Shown piece after piece: positions 1 through 5,120 of a stretch of DNA of 5,290 nt. The notes below the pieces were generated by a model, which saw only the letters and a program-made list of their open reading frames with translations, ran no database searches and was not told the origin of the DNA. This DNA comes from Acidobacteriaceae bacterium (GTDB taxonomy: Bacteria > Acidobacteriota > Terriglobia > Terriglobales > Acidobacteriaceae). The DNA lies in contig PMXH01000231.1 of the NCBI GenBank assembly GCA_003165855.1, positions 1-5,290 of the forward strand, in the 5' to 3' direction. How positions within the stretch are numbered: the stretch's first letter is position 1; every line of letters begins with the position of its first letter. The position numbers and the translations under genes are program-made.

Positions 1-70
1 GGGCGAGCCGCGCGAAGCGTCGCGTTCTTTGCGACGCAATAGGCGCGTCCGCTCGCCTCCTTATTTGCAT
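1..70 (-). CDS. possible 5' end of a divergent minus-strand gene (partial, unidentified)
   Basis: The minus strand reads ATG at 70-68, followed by 23 open codons to the window edge. A strong Shine-Dalgarno AAAGGAGG (plus 85-78) sits 7 nt before the ATG, which is the main reason for the call. The visible peptide starts MQIRRRADAPIASQRTRRFA, is very basic and matches no family I recognise. It would be divergent to hpnJ, leaving about 120 bp for two promoters. The doubt is that only 70 bases are visible, and they are dominated by a GC-rich palindrome (2-57). Plus-strand frames here are also open, to stops at 131-133 and 171-173. The segment could therefore be non-coding or the tail of an upstream plus-strand gene. 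Confidence 0.3.
   Translation of the reverse strand, partial: MQIRRRADAPIASQRTRRFARLA
2..57. repeat. GC-rich imperfect palindrome / cruciform-type hairpin
   Basis: Three nested inverted pairs are visible. GGCGAGC (2-8) pairs with GCTCGCC (51-57), CGCGC (9-13) with GCGCG (43-47), and GCGTCGC (17-23) with GCGACGC (31-37) around a 7-nt loop. That gives about 19 bp of stem with a 3-nt bulge and a small internal loop. There is no T-tract on either side, so it is not a classical intrinsic terminator. It could terminate an upstream plus-strand gene, be a dispersed palindromic repeat, or fold within the start of the putative minus-strand gene. Confidence 0.5.
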
Positions 71-167
71 GCCGATGCCTCCTTTCCCCCGTTCACTGCA
101 TCAAACCCTCTGTTCAACGACGAACCTGCATAAACACTGCTTTTTCAACACATCAGCCGCCTCTCAA

Positions 168-176
168 TGGTAAAAT
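168..176 (+). promoter_or_regulatory. extended -10 promoter for hpnJ, near-leaderless start
   Basis: TGG TAAAAT at 168-176 matches the extended -10 pattern TGnTATAAT with one mismatch, and such promoters can work without a good -35. No convincing -35 is seen about 17 bp upstream. Transcription would start near 182-184, only about 8-10 nt before the ATG at 192. The bases between (ACACTCACCCACT) contain no Shine-Dalgarno, which fits a nearly leaderless mRNA. The motif is seen in the sequence; promoter activity is inferred. Confidence 0.4.
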
Positions 177-191
177 AAACACTCACCCACT

Positions 192-1658
192 ATGCCTCTT
201 AAAACACTATTTCTGAACCCTCCTTCTTTCGAAAACTTCGACGGTGGCGCCGGCTCCCGTTGGCCCGCCACCCGCGAGATCGAGTCATATTGGTATCCCG
301 TGTGGCTGGCTTATCCGGCCGGGATGCTGGAGGGGGCACGGCTGCTGGATGCGCCTCCGCACTATGTTTCGGCGGAGCAGACGATTGAGATTGCCAAGGA
401 CTATGAGTTTCTGGTGCTGTTTACCTCGACTCCGGGGTTTCCTGGCGACATTGGGCTAGCCAAGGCCATTAAGGCTGCGAGCCCGAAGATCAAGATTGCT
501 TTTGTGGGACCGCACGTCAGCGTGCTGCCGGAGAAGTCTTTGCGGGATTGTCCGGCGATCGATTTTGTGGCGCGTAAGGAGTTTGATTACGCGGTTGTGG
601 ACTTTGCCAAGGGCAAGGCGTTGGAAGACATCCCTGGGATTTCGTTTTTGAAGGATGGGAAGGTCGTACACAATCCGGATGCGCCGCAGATTCAGGATCT
701 GGATGCGCTGCCGCATGTGACCGACGTCTACAAGCGCGATCTCGACGTAACGCGTTACAACGTGCCGTTTCTGCTGAATCCTTATGTGTCGCTGTACACG
801 ACGCGGGGGTGCCCGGCACAGTGCACGTTCTGCCTGTGGCCGCAGACTTTGAGCGGACATCCGTGGCGCAAGCGTTCCACCGACGATGTGGCCGCGGAAA
901 TGGCGAAGGTGAAGGCTTACTGGCCGGAAGTGAAGGAGTTTTTCTTCGACGACGACACCTTCAACATCCAGAAGGCGCGCACCATCGAGTTGTGCGCCAA
1001 GCTGAAACCGCTGGGACTGACTTGGTCCTGCACATCGCGCGTGACCACCGATTTCGAGACGCTGAAGGCGATGAAGGAAGCCGGTTGCCGGCTGCTCATC
1101 GTGGGCTATGAATCGGGCGACCAGCAGATTCTGAAGAACATCAAGAAGGGCGCAACCGTCGAGCGTGCCCGCCAGTTCACCAAAGACTGTCACAAGCTGG
1201 GCCTGGTGATCCACGGCGACTTCATCATGGGCTTACCGGGCGAGACGCATGAGACCATCAACACCACGATTGCGTTCGCCAAAGAGTTGGACGTGGAAAC
1301 CATTCAGGTTTCGGTGGCGCACGCTTATCCTGGGACTGAGCTTTATGACTACGCGGTGAAGAATGGGTTTATGGTGGGTGACAACAAGATGGTGGATGAA
1401 GGCGGCCACCAGTTGGCGCACATCCAGTATCCGGGGCTGCCGGCGGATGACATTCTTTCGGCGGTGCACCGGTTCTACGATGAGTATTATTTCCGGCCCA
1501 AGGCTGTGTACCGCATCTTGCGGAAGGCCGTGTTTGACAGGAACGACCGCAAGCGGCTTTACAAAGAGGCGAAGACCTTCCTGAAGCTGCGCTCGCAACG
1601 CAACAAGCTGGTGAAGCAGCATAGCGACGACGCGGCTGCGGCACTGGCCAAGGCGTAA
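192..1658 (+). CDS. hpnJ: hopanoid biosynthesis associated B12-type radical SAM protein HpnJ
   Basis: This 488-residue protein is recognised by overall sequence as HpnJ. The N-terminal part (about 1-180) has the Rossmann-like cobalamin-binding fold of B12-dependent radical SAM proteins, with FTSTPGFPGDIGLAKAI at 77-93 and AFVGPHVSVLP at 103-113. It lacks the DxHxxG cobalamin-ligand motif. The radical SAM core follows, with the [4Fe-4S] cluster cysteines CPAQCTFC (C207, C211, C214), FFDDDTFN (251-258), GYESGDQQIL (305-314) and GDFIMGLPGET (342-352). The C-terminal tail after about 440 is basic and helical. In Burkholderia, HpnJ is needed to turn bacteriohopanetetrol glucosamine into the cyclitol ether, a ring contraction after HpnI and HpnK act; neither gene is in this window. 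The ATG at 192 gives the usual family N-terminus (KTLFLNPPSF). There is no Shine-Dalgarno, and an extended -10 lies only 16 nt upstream. The two small DMT membrane genes downstream may be co-transcribed. Confidence 0.95.
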   Translation: MPLKTLFLNPPSFENFDGGAGSRWPATREIESYWYPVWLAYPAGMLEGARLLDAPPHYVSAEQTIEIAKDYEFLVLFTSTPGFPGDIGLAKAIKAASPKIKIAFVGPHVSVLPEKSLRDCPAIDFVARKEFDYAVVDFAKGKALEDIPGISFLKDGKVVHNPDAPQIQDLDALPHVTDVYKRDLDVTRYNVPFLLNPYVSLYTTRGCPAQCTFCLWPQTLSGHPWRKRSTDDVAAEMAKVKAYWPEVKEFFFDDDTFNIQKARTIELCAKLKPLGLTWSCTSRVTTDFETLKAMKEAGCRLLIVGYESGDQQILKNIKKGATVERARQFTKDCHKLGLVIHGDFIMGLPGETHETINTTIAFAKELDVETIQVSVAHAYPGTELYDYAVKNGFMVGDNKMVDEGGHQLAHIQYPGLPADDILSAVHRFYDEYYFRPKAVYRILRKAVFDRNDRKRLYKEAKTFLKLRSQRNKLVKQHSDDAAAALAKA

Positions 1659-1670
1659 TTAAACCTTTTC

Positions 1671-1754
1671 ACCACAGAGACACGGAGAAAACCTTTTTAT
1701 TGTTTTTGGTTTTTCCAGCTTTGTGGTTTCTCCGTGGCTCCGTGCCTCCGTGGT
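1671..1754. repeat. intergenic inverted repeat with tandem CTCCGTGG units
   Basis: The right arm holds three tandem 8-bp units, CTCCGTGG, CTCCGTGC and CTCCGTGG (1730-1753). The left arm holds two complementary units, CCACAGAG and ACACGGAG (1672-1687), followed by AAAACC, which pairs with GGTTT (1725-1729). The arms can form a long imperfect hairpin around a T-rich loop. A second, competing stem is possible between GGAGAAAACC (1684-1693) and GGTTTTTCC (1709-1717). From memory, not checked here, sequences of the type ACCACAGAGACACGGAG are common dispersed repeats in environmental genomes including Acidobacteriota. The repeat lies between hpnJ and the DMT pair, where it could act as a partial terminator or mRNA-stabilising structure. 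Confidence 0.65.
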
Positions 1755-1783
1755 AGCTTGAGAATTAACCACCCAAACTTCCA

Positions 1784-2260
1784 GTGAACTTTCGCAAGTA
1801 TCTTGTGCTGGCCGGAGTCACGGTGTTTGCCGCGGCCGGAGACTCCATGCTCTCGCATGGGATGAAGCAAGCCGGCAACATCTCCCTGAATCATCTGCAA
1901 AGCGTGATCTTCGCGGTACTCAATCCCTGGGTCGCGGGCGGAATTTTGCTTCTGCTGGCTTTCTTCGCGACCTACATGACGGCGCTTTCGTGGGCCGATC
2001 TCACTTACGTTCTGCCGGCAACTTCGCTCGGCTATGTGCTGCTGGCGCTGGTAGCCAGATTTCTGCTGCACGAGCATGTCAGTCCGCTGCGCTGGCTGGG
2101 GATTGCGTTGATTACCGGAGGGGTGGGATTTATTGCGGGCGGGCCGGAGTTGACGAAGCATGAGCATAGTGCGGCGCCCGTGGACGAACCATGTGCTGTG
2201 GCGCCGTCCCCACTTCTCGCAAAAGACGCGAGAAATGGGGCATCCGGAGTTGAATTATGA
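1784..2260 (+). CDS. four-helix DMT/EamA-half membrane protein, ArnE/ArnF-like, first of a tandem pair
   Basis: This is a small integral membrane protein of 158 residues with predicted helices at about 5-21, 48-68, 74-94 and 102-119. It belongs to the half-size drug/metabolite transporter type (SMR, ArnE/ArnF, EamA half). The segment LPATSLGYVLLALVARF then LLHEHVSPLRW (77-104) is typical of ArnE-like flippase subunits. GDSMLSHGMKQAG (19-31) is shared with the next gene as GDVLLARAMKQVG. Start: a GTG at 1784 with no clear Shine-Dalgarno; an in-frame TAA at 1766-1768 leaves no earlier start, and later GTGs would cut helix 1. The stop overlaps the next start (ATGA), so the two products are probably made together and may form a heterodimer. 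The hydrophilic tail (121-158) is unusual for the family and contains a palindrome (2208-2240). Substrate unknown; the place after hpnJ suggests a lipid or lipid-linked molecule (inference). Confidence 0.85.
   Translation: MNFRKYLVLAGVTVFAAAGDSMLSHGMKQAGNISLNHLQSVIFAVLNPWVAGGILLLLAFFATYMTALSWADLTYVLPATSLGYVLLALVARFLLHEHVSPLRWLGIALITGGVGFIAGGPELTKHEHSAAPVDEPCAVAPSPLLAKDARNGASGVEL
2208..2240. repeat. 33-bp palindrome inside the 3' end of the first DMT gene
   Basis: CCCCACTTCTCGC (2208-2220) and GCGAGAAATGGGG (2228-2240) are 13-bp inverted arms with a single mismatch, separated by AAAAGAC. The element encodes residues about 142-153 of the first DMT protein, within a tail its paralogue lacks. 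It ends 5 bp before the GGAG Shine-Dalgarno (2246-2249) of the second DMT gene, so the hairpin could influence translation of the second gene. Palindromes of this look recur in acidobacterial genomes as far as I recall; that is not verified here. Confidence 0.7.
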
Positions 2261-2637
2261 AAGCCATCTACACCTGGAATGCGATCCTCGCCATCGTCTT
2301 CGCATCCGTGGTGGGCGATGTGCTGCTGGCGCGCGCTATGAAGCAGGTTGGGGATGTGGGAGCTTTGAGGCGGCGCGTGGGATTGGTTGCCGTGATCCGA
2401 CGGACGCTGGGCAATCCCAACTTTCTGCTGGGGGTCATGGCGATGGCCGTGGCTTTCTTCAGCTTGCTGTTCGCGCTTTCCTGGGGAGACGTAAGCCTGG
2501 TGGCCCCTGCCGCCGCTTCCCTCACCTTCATCGGCAACGCCGTGGCCGCGAAAATCTTCTTGCACGAGAGGGTGGACCGGCGGCGATGGATTGCGGCTTC
2601 TCTCGTGGCGGCGGGCGTGGCGCTGCTGGCGGGGTAG
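2257..2637 (+). CDS. four-helix DMT/EamA-half membrane protein, ArnE/ArnF-like, second of a tandem pair
   Basis: This 126-residue membrane protein has predicted helices at about 8-24, 57-75, 79-100 and 110-126. It is paralogous to the preceding protein: GDVLLARAMKQVG (20-32), ALSWGDVSLVAPAAAS (73-88) and IFLHERVDRRRW (100-111) line up with GDSMLSHGMKQAG, ALSWADLTYVLPATS and FLLHEHVSPLRW. The length matches ArnF and SMR subunits, which work as dimers. The ATG at 2257 overlaps the upstream stop as ATGA, and GGAG (2246-2249) stands 7 nt before it, so translation is probably coupled. The loop between helices 1 and 2 is longer and more basic (RRRVGLVAVIRR, 38-49) than the equivalent region of its partner; different loops would suit a heterodimer of fixed orientation. 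Substrate unknown. Lipid-linked sugar or hopanoid-related cargo is only suggested by analogy with ArnE/F and by the hpnJ neighbour. Confidence 0.85.
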   Translation: MKAIYTWNAILAIVFASVVGDVLLARAMKQVGDVGALRRRVGLVAVIRRTLGNPNFLLGVMAMAVAFFSLLFALSWGDVSLVAPAAASLTFIGNAVAAKIFLHERVDRRRWIAASLVAAGVALLAG

Positions 2638-2664
2638 TGGAACCTGACCGAATTGGCCTGGACC

Positions 2665-2681
2665 TGCGAATGAAGCTCGCA
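2665..2681. terminator. weak hairpin in the convergent gap (tentative)
   Basis: TGCGA (2665-2669) and TCGCA (2677-2681) form a 5-bp stem around a 7-nt loop in the 47-bp gap between the converging second DMT gene and the minus-strand TPR-like frame. It is the only hairpin I see there, has no T-tract and is short. It is listed only as a possible bidirectional termination point. Confidence 0.2.
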
Positions 2682-2684
2682 AAC

Positions 2685-3239
2685 TCAACGATGGGCGTTC
2701 TTTTGGTCTTCCTGCCGCTGTTCGCTCAAAATTGTATATCTCAATCGTTCAAGATCCGCACGGTTCGGAAACAGTGATTCCAGAATCGCCAGCTGAGTGC
2801 GGGCAGCATTGTATTTCTTGGCCTTACGGTCGTTTTGTATGGCCTGAACACTTTGGTCCAAGATCAGTTGTTCGATCTGGATCGCGGTCCCGTTCTGCGG
2901 GTTGAGCATCTTCGCGCGCCGCGCCCAGTAGAGGGCGCTATCGTCTTCCGGATACAAAAGATGTCCCTTCACCAGAGCGGCGCGCGCCTTTTCCACATAG
3001 ATTTCAGCCGGCGTGGGACGCGGCTGGATCGGCTGCGCGCGATGGTGGAAAGAAATGTCAGATCCCGAACCGTTTAGTGTCCTGGTGTCGGGTTGCTTCA
3101 CGATTGCCAACTTGCCGATAGGCTGAATTGTCGTGTCTGTCGCCGGTTGAATCGTCGGGAGCGTCACGGGCTGTATTGTCGGGACCGTCACGGGCTGGGT
3201 TGTCGCAACCGTTGCGGGCCTAAGCCAAAGCAGCAGACT
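2685..3239 (-). pseudogene. frameshifted distal part of the membrane protein gene: Pro/Thr-rich linker and TPR-like domain
   Basis: On the minus strand this frame encodes about 184 residues that look like real protein. They begin with SLLLWLRPATVA, run into four TIQPVTLP-like octapeptides (3108-3203), a polar linker, and a helical domain (about residues 78-180 of the segment). That domain includes EIYVEKARAALVKGHLLYPE, DSALYWARRAKMLNP, and YNAARTQLAILESLFPNRADLERL, and its spacing is typical of TPR-like repeats. The frame stays open upstream to an ATG at 3419, but residues encoded above about 3240 only shadow the membrane gene. No convincing start or Shine-Dalgarno exists near 3240. The domain order (last membrane helix, Pro-rich linker, TPR-like domain outside the membrane) fits one protein, so this is most simply the 3' part of the gene at 3188-4207 after a -1 (or +2) frame change. 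An assembly error or a programmed shift would look the same. No specific family identified. Confidence 0.6.
3108..3203 (-). repeat. four imperfect 24-bp tandem repeats coding for TIQPVTLP-type octapeptides
   Basis: Read on the minus strand, the segment encodes TTQPVTVP, TIQPVTLP, TIQPATDT and TIQPIGKL. The core TxQP is kept in all four units; units 1 and 2 are nearly identical at DNA level and units 3 and 4 are decayed. It probably forms an extended linker between the last membrane helix and the TPR-like domain. The stop of the membrane-protein frame (3188-3190) falls inside the first unit, a strong hint that the repeat frame is the correct continuation. Tandem repeats also expand and contract easily. 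Confidence 0.7.
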
Positions 3240-4207
3240 GTTACAACCAGCCCCATGATCAATAGAAACTCCCACAGCGGTTTGGGTTTTGGCTTGGCTT
3301 TCGGCGACGGTATCAGAGATGTCGAACTCGAGGTAGCGATCCAGCCTCCGACCAGGGCTATTTCTGGTTCGAGAGTCTGTTCGCAGGTCTCTGCATGCAG
3401 AATTAACCCTCCGCCCCATCCTAGGGCTAGGAAAATCACACGCAGGAACTCGCTATCCCAGCCCCAAGGGGTAAGTCCGAGACCAGCAAACAGTCCGAAC
3501 CCCAGAGGGAATGCCAACAAACAAAGACCAAACAAGATACCGCGGCTGCGGGTAGAACCCCAGTGCTTGTCGATAGCCAGTCCACCCACGAATCCGAAAC
3601 CGCTCGATACCAATGCCATGAGCAGGGTTGCCTGGAGGGCTGACCGGAGCGCTTGCGGATCGGGGGGTGAACCCGGTGGAATCTGCCGGGCAGCATAGAC
3701 AAATGCCCCGTTCAGGAATCCACAAATCCCACCAAAAAATGCCCCTGCAAAGGCCCCCTTGCTGGCGGCGCAGTGCGGTTGGTAGCGTATTCCTCGTACC
3801 CATGCCGCCGTCACTTGATAGGCTATGAAACCCCAGGCCAGCAACTCCGCGATGGATCGTGCGTGGTCCGTGAGTGCCTTTTCGAGCGCTTGATGAAGAA
3901 CCACGATGAGCACCGCAATCCCGATACTACAAACCAGCAGACGGGTTCGGTCTGCAATTTTCTCCGGCGATAGATCGCTGTGTAGACCCAGAACCAACTC
4001 AGTGATCCGGTCAAACAGCACCAGCGTGGCAATCACCATGATGACCACGACGTAGGCAAAATGTTCTTCACTGAGCGCGGTGGGTAATCCGGAGAAGATC
4101 AAGGAACCTAACCCCGCGCCACACGCTGCAAAACCGAGAGTCTTCCAGCGCGCGCGGCGATTGTAAGAAATCGGGCGGGAAATAGATTGAGTTGCCACAG
4201 TGGCCAC
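3188..4207 (-). CDS. multi-spanning membrane protein of unknown function, probably frameshifted near its 3' end
   Basis: The 339-residue frame encodes about nine hydrophobic helices at roughly 24-41, 50-65, 89-106, 119-137, 152-172, 194-212, 223-245, 254-271 and 311-330. Several are glycine-rich (GAFAGAFFGGICGFLNG at 151-167, SGFGFVGG at 202-209). Between helices 8 and 9 lies a polar stretch ending in the basic linker SPKAKPKPKP (301-310). I do not recognise the family. The frame ends only nine residues after helix 9, inside a repeat array better read in the other frame (2685-3239), so the intact protein was probably about 500 residues with a C-terminal TPR-like domain. Start: GTG at 4207-4205 with a weak GGA 7 nt upstream; the next GTG (codon 4) has GAGG 10 nt upstream and is an alternative. 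It is on the same strand as the cytochrome c gene, but 332 bp separate them, so it probably has its own promoter. Confidence 0.7.
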   Translation of the reverse strand: MATVATQSISRPISYNRRARWKTLGFAACGAGLGSLIFSGLPTALSEEHFAYVVVIMVIATLVLFDRITELVLGLHSDLSPEKIADRTRLLVCSIGIAVLIVVLHQALEKALTDHARSIAELLAWGFIAYQVTAAWVRGIRYQPHCAASKGAFAGAFFGGICGFLNGAFVYAARQIPPGSPPDPQALRSALQATLLMALVSSGFGFVGGLAIDKHWGSTRSRGILFGLCLLAFPLGFGLFAGLGLTPWGWDSEFLRVIFLALGWGGGLILHAETCEQTLEPEIALVGGWIATSSSTSLIPSPKAKPKPKPLWEFLLIMGLVVTVCCFGLGPQRLRQPSP

Positions 4208-4241
4208 ACCTCATTCCGTCGAAGGCAATGGTTCAAGTTGT

Positions 4242-4270
4242 CCAATGGCCATTGGCAAGCTGGGCTTGCC
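4242..4270. promoter_or_regulatory. 14-bp perfect palindrome followed by a hairpin, candidate operator
   Basis: CCAATGGCCATTGG (4242-4255) is a perfect 14-bp palindrome. It overlaps GGCAAGC (4254-4260), which forms a 7-bp stem with GCTTGCC (4264-4270) across a TGG loop. A further half-site CAATGG lies at 4226-4231. The block sits about 20-65 bp before the GTG of the minus-strand membrane protein gene, where an operator or a 5'-leader structure would be expected. No regulator is encoded in the window; the role is inferred from position and symmetry. Confidence 0.4.
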
Positions 4271-4482
4271 CTGCCATCTACTCGGGAAGCGAGAGCTGCG
4301 GACCAAATAGCGCAGCCTTCTTGCCTCCTTCAGAAAAGTCAAAACTCACGCAAGACATCGCGTGGGCTTCGCCATCGTCCTAATTGTCCGGGGGGAAGAA
4401 TCAGAATTAAAGATCTCGGGGATTCTACACAACGGAAAGCGAAATTATTACAATTCGGAGTTTTGTTCGTTTTTCGTAAATC

Positions 4483-4539
4483 GCGGCGACGCGAGAGTTG
4501 GGATATGCGGCGGACGCCGGGCAACCCAACTTCCGCCGC
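4483..4539 (-). terminator. nested palindrome directly after the cytochrome c stop, candidate terminator
   Basis: Three inverted pairs are nested. GCGGCG (4483-4488) pairs with CGCCGC (4534-4539), AGTTGGG (4496-4502) with CCCAACT (4525-4531), and CGGC (4508-4511) with GCCG (4516-4519) around GGAC. The structure starts at the base next to the stop codon of the minus-strand cytochrome c gene. No run of T follows on the minus strand, so it is not a textbook intrinsic terminator. It may instead protect the 3' end of the mRNA, or be a dispersed palindromic repeat. Confidence 0.45.
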
Positions 4540-4968
4540 CTACTTCTGCTGAATTGAGTCGAGGTATTTGGTGATGGCTTCCAGCCTCACTTCTCCCCAG
4601 TCCTGGTCGGATTCGACCTGGTGGAAGATTGGTCCCCAGATGGGCATGTCGCGATTGCCGTGGATGAGGGGGGCGGGATCTTTTCCTTCGATAATTGCCT
4701 TTACGCGCTGGTAGGGAAATTTTCCGGCGTTGCGTTGCGCGATGAGGGTGAGGTCCGGGGGAGCTTGCTTGAGGCCGAGGGAAGCTGGTCCGTGGCCGCG
4801 GCCATCGGAGCCGTGACAGGCGGCACAGTGGTATTGAAAGATCTTCGGTCCTTCGATGGGCTCATGGGCGGAGCGATCGGGATGAGGATCGGCGGAGGTC
4901 TTCTGGGTTTGAGCTGGGCAAATCAATGGGAAGAATAACAACAGGGTGAGAATCAGGGATGGGCGCAT
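4540..4968 (-). CDS. exported mono-haem cytochrome c (class I type)
   Basis: This small secreted electron-transfer protein has 142 residues. An N-terminal signal peptide (MRPSLILTLLLFFPLICPAQ) has a likely cleavage site after A19. The haem-binding motif is C48-A-A-C51-H52 in FQYHCAACHGSDGRGHGPAS, followed by PPDLT (70-74), as in small cytochromes c. The sixth ligand is most likely M108 in HGNRDMPIWGPIF (103-115). The C-terminal helix AITKYLDSIQQK (131-142) closes the fold. I chose the ATG at 4968-4966 over the earlier in-frame ATG at 5010 because GGAGG (plus 4979-4975) stands 6 nt before it and the signal peptide then begins at residue 1. It acts in the periplasm or on the outer face of the membrane; partners are unknown. 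It lies 184 bp downstream of the hpnE-like gene on the same strand, so co-transcription is possible but not shown. Confidence 0.88.
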   Translation of the reverse strand: MRPSLILTLLLFFPLICPAQTQKTSADPHPDRSAHEPIEGPKIFQYHCAACHGSDGRGHGPASLGLKQAPPDLTLIAQRNAGKFPYQRVKAIIEGKDPAPLIHGNRDMPIWGPIFHQVESDQDWGEVRLEAITKYLDSIQQK

Positions 4969-4974
4969 GGGATA

Positions 4975-4979
4975 CCTCC
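4975..4979 (-). promoter_or_regulatory. ribosome binding site deciding the cytochrome c start
   Basis: Read on the minus strand, GGAGG occupies 4979-4975, 6 nt before the ATG at 4968. The alternative upstream ATG at 5010 has no such site and would add 14 residues, including a basic stretch, before the signal peptide. Confidence 0.75.
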
Positions 4980-5120
4980 ATAGGGAGTGACGGCGAGCGG
5001 CCCTATGCAACCAGTCTATATGTTTGGAGCCAGGAGCGTTTTTTGTCTGTGCGCGGGGGCACGCGGGCTGGTGACGGGGATCATGCTGAGGGCGTTCGGG
5101 CAGGAGTCTATCCGGCGGCG

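Larger units (their letters stand above)
4208..4539. other. gene-free stretch upstream of the membrane protein gene, rich in hairpins
   Basis: No believable gene lies in these 332 bases. The open frames on the plus strand here (from 4187, 4192 and 4362) have no Shine-Dalgarno and no recognisable domain. The central part (about 4380-4480) is clearly more AT-rich than the surrounding genes. It contains TAGAAT read on the minus strand (4427-4422), a possible -10 without a clear -35, about 215 bp before the membrane gene. Small hairpins occur at GCTGCG/CGCAGC (4295-4300 and 4311-4316) and CACGC/GCGTG (4347-4351 and 4360-4364). A minus-strand AAGGAGG at 4331-4325 is followed by no start codon at useful distance. 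Confidence 0.5.

Noticed and set aside
456..1214. 252-codon open frame on the minus strand inside hpnJ
   Set aside because: It is fully antisense to a protein with clear radical SAM motifs, has no recognisable domain, and arises from the codon bias of the plus-strand gene.
2160..2777. 205-codon plus-strand frame and 218-codon minus-strand frame over the DMT pair
   Set aside because: Both overlap the two transporter genes, are low-complexity in Gly/Arg or Ser/His, show no domain and no ribosome binding site. The paralogy of the two DMT frames fixes the coding frames.
3190..3419. Programmed -1 frameshift site in the overlap of the two minus-strand frames
   Set aside because: I scanned the membrane-protein frame for X-XXY-YYZ heptamers and found none; CCAAAACCCAAACC is repetitive but does not allow re-pairing in both sites.
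3240..3419. Start of the TPR-like protein at the ATG at 3419
   Set aside because: The 60 residues encoded above about 3240 are Arg/Ser-rich and only shadow the last membrane helix and linker of the other frame; no Shine-Dalgarno was seen.
3093..3698. 201-codon plus-strand frame antisense to the membrane protein gene
   Set aside because: It is Arg/Cys/Pro-rich with no domain, opposite to a frame with well-spaced membrane helices.
4187..4574. Small plus-strand frames (121, 63 and 70 codons) between the membrane protein and cytochrome genes
   Set aside because: They have no ribosome binding site or recognisable domain, run through hairpins, and the longest overlap the ends of the flanking genes.
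4621..4938. 105-codon plus-strand frame antisense to the cytochrome c gene
   Set aside because: The minus strand carries a signal peptide, CxxCH and the MPIWG ligand motif; this frame is a shadow.
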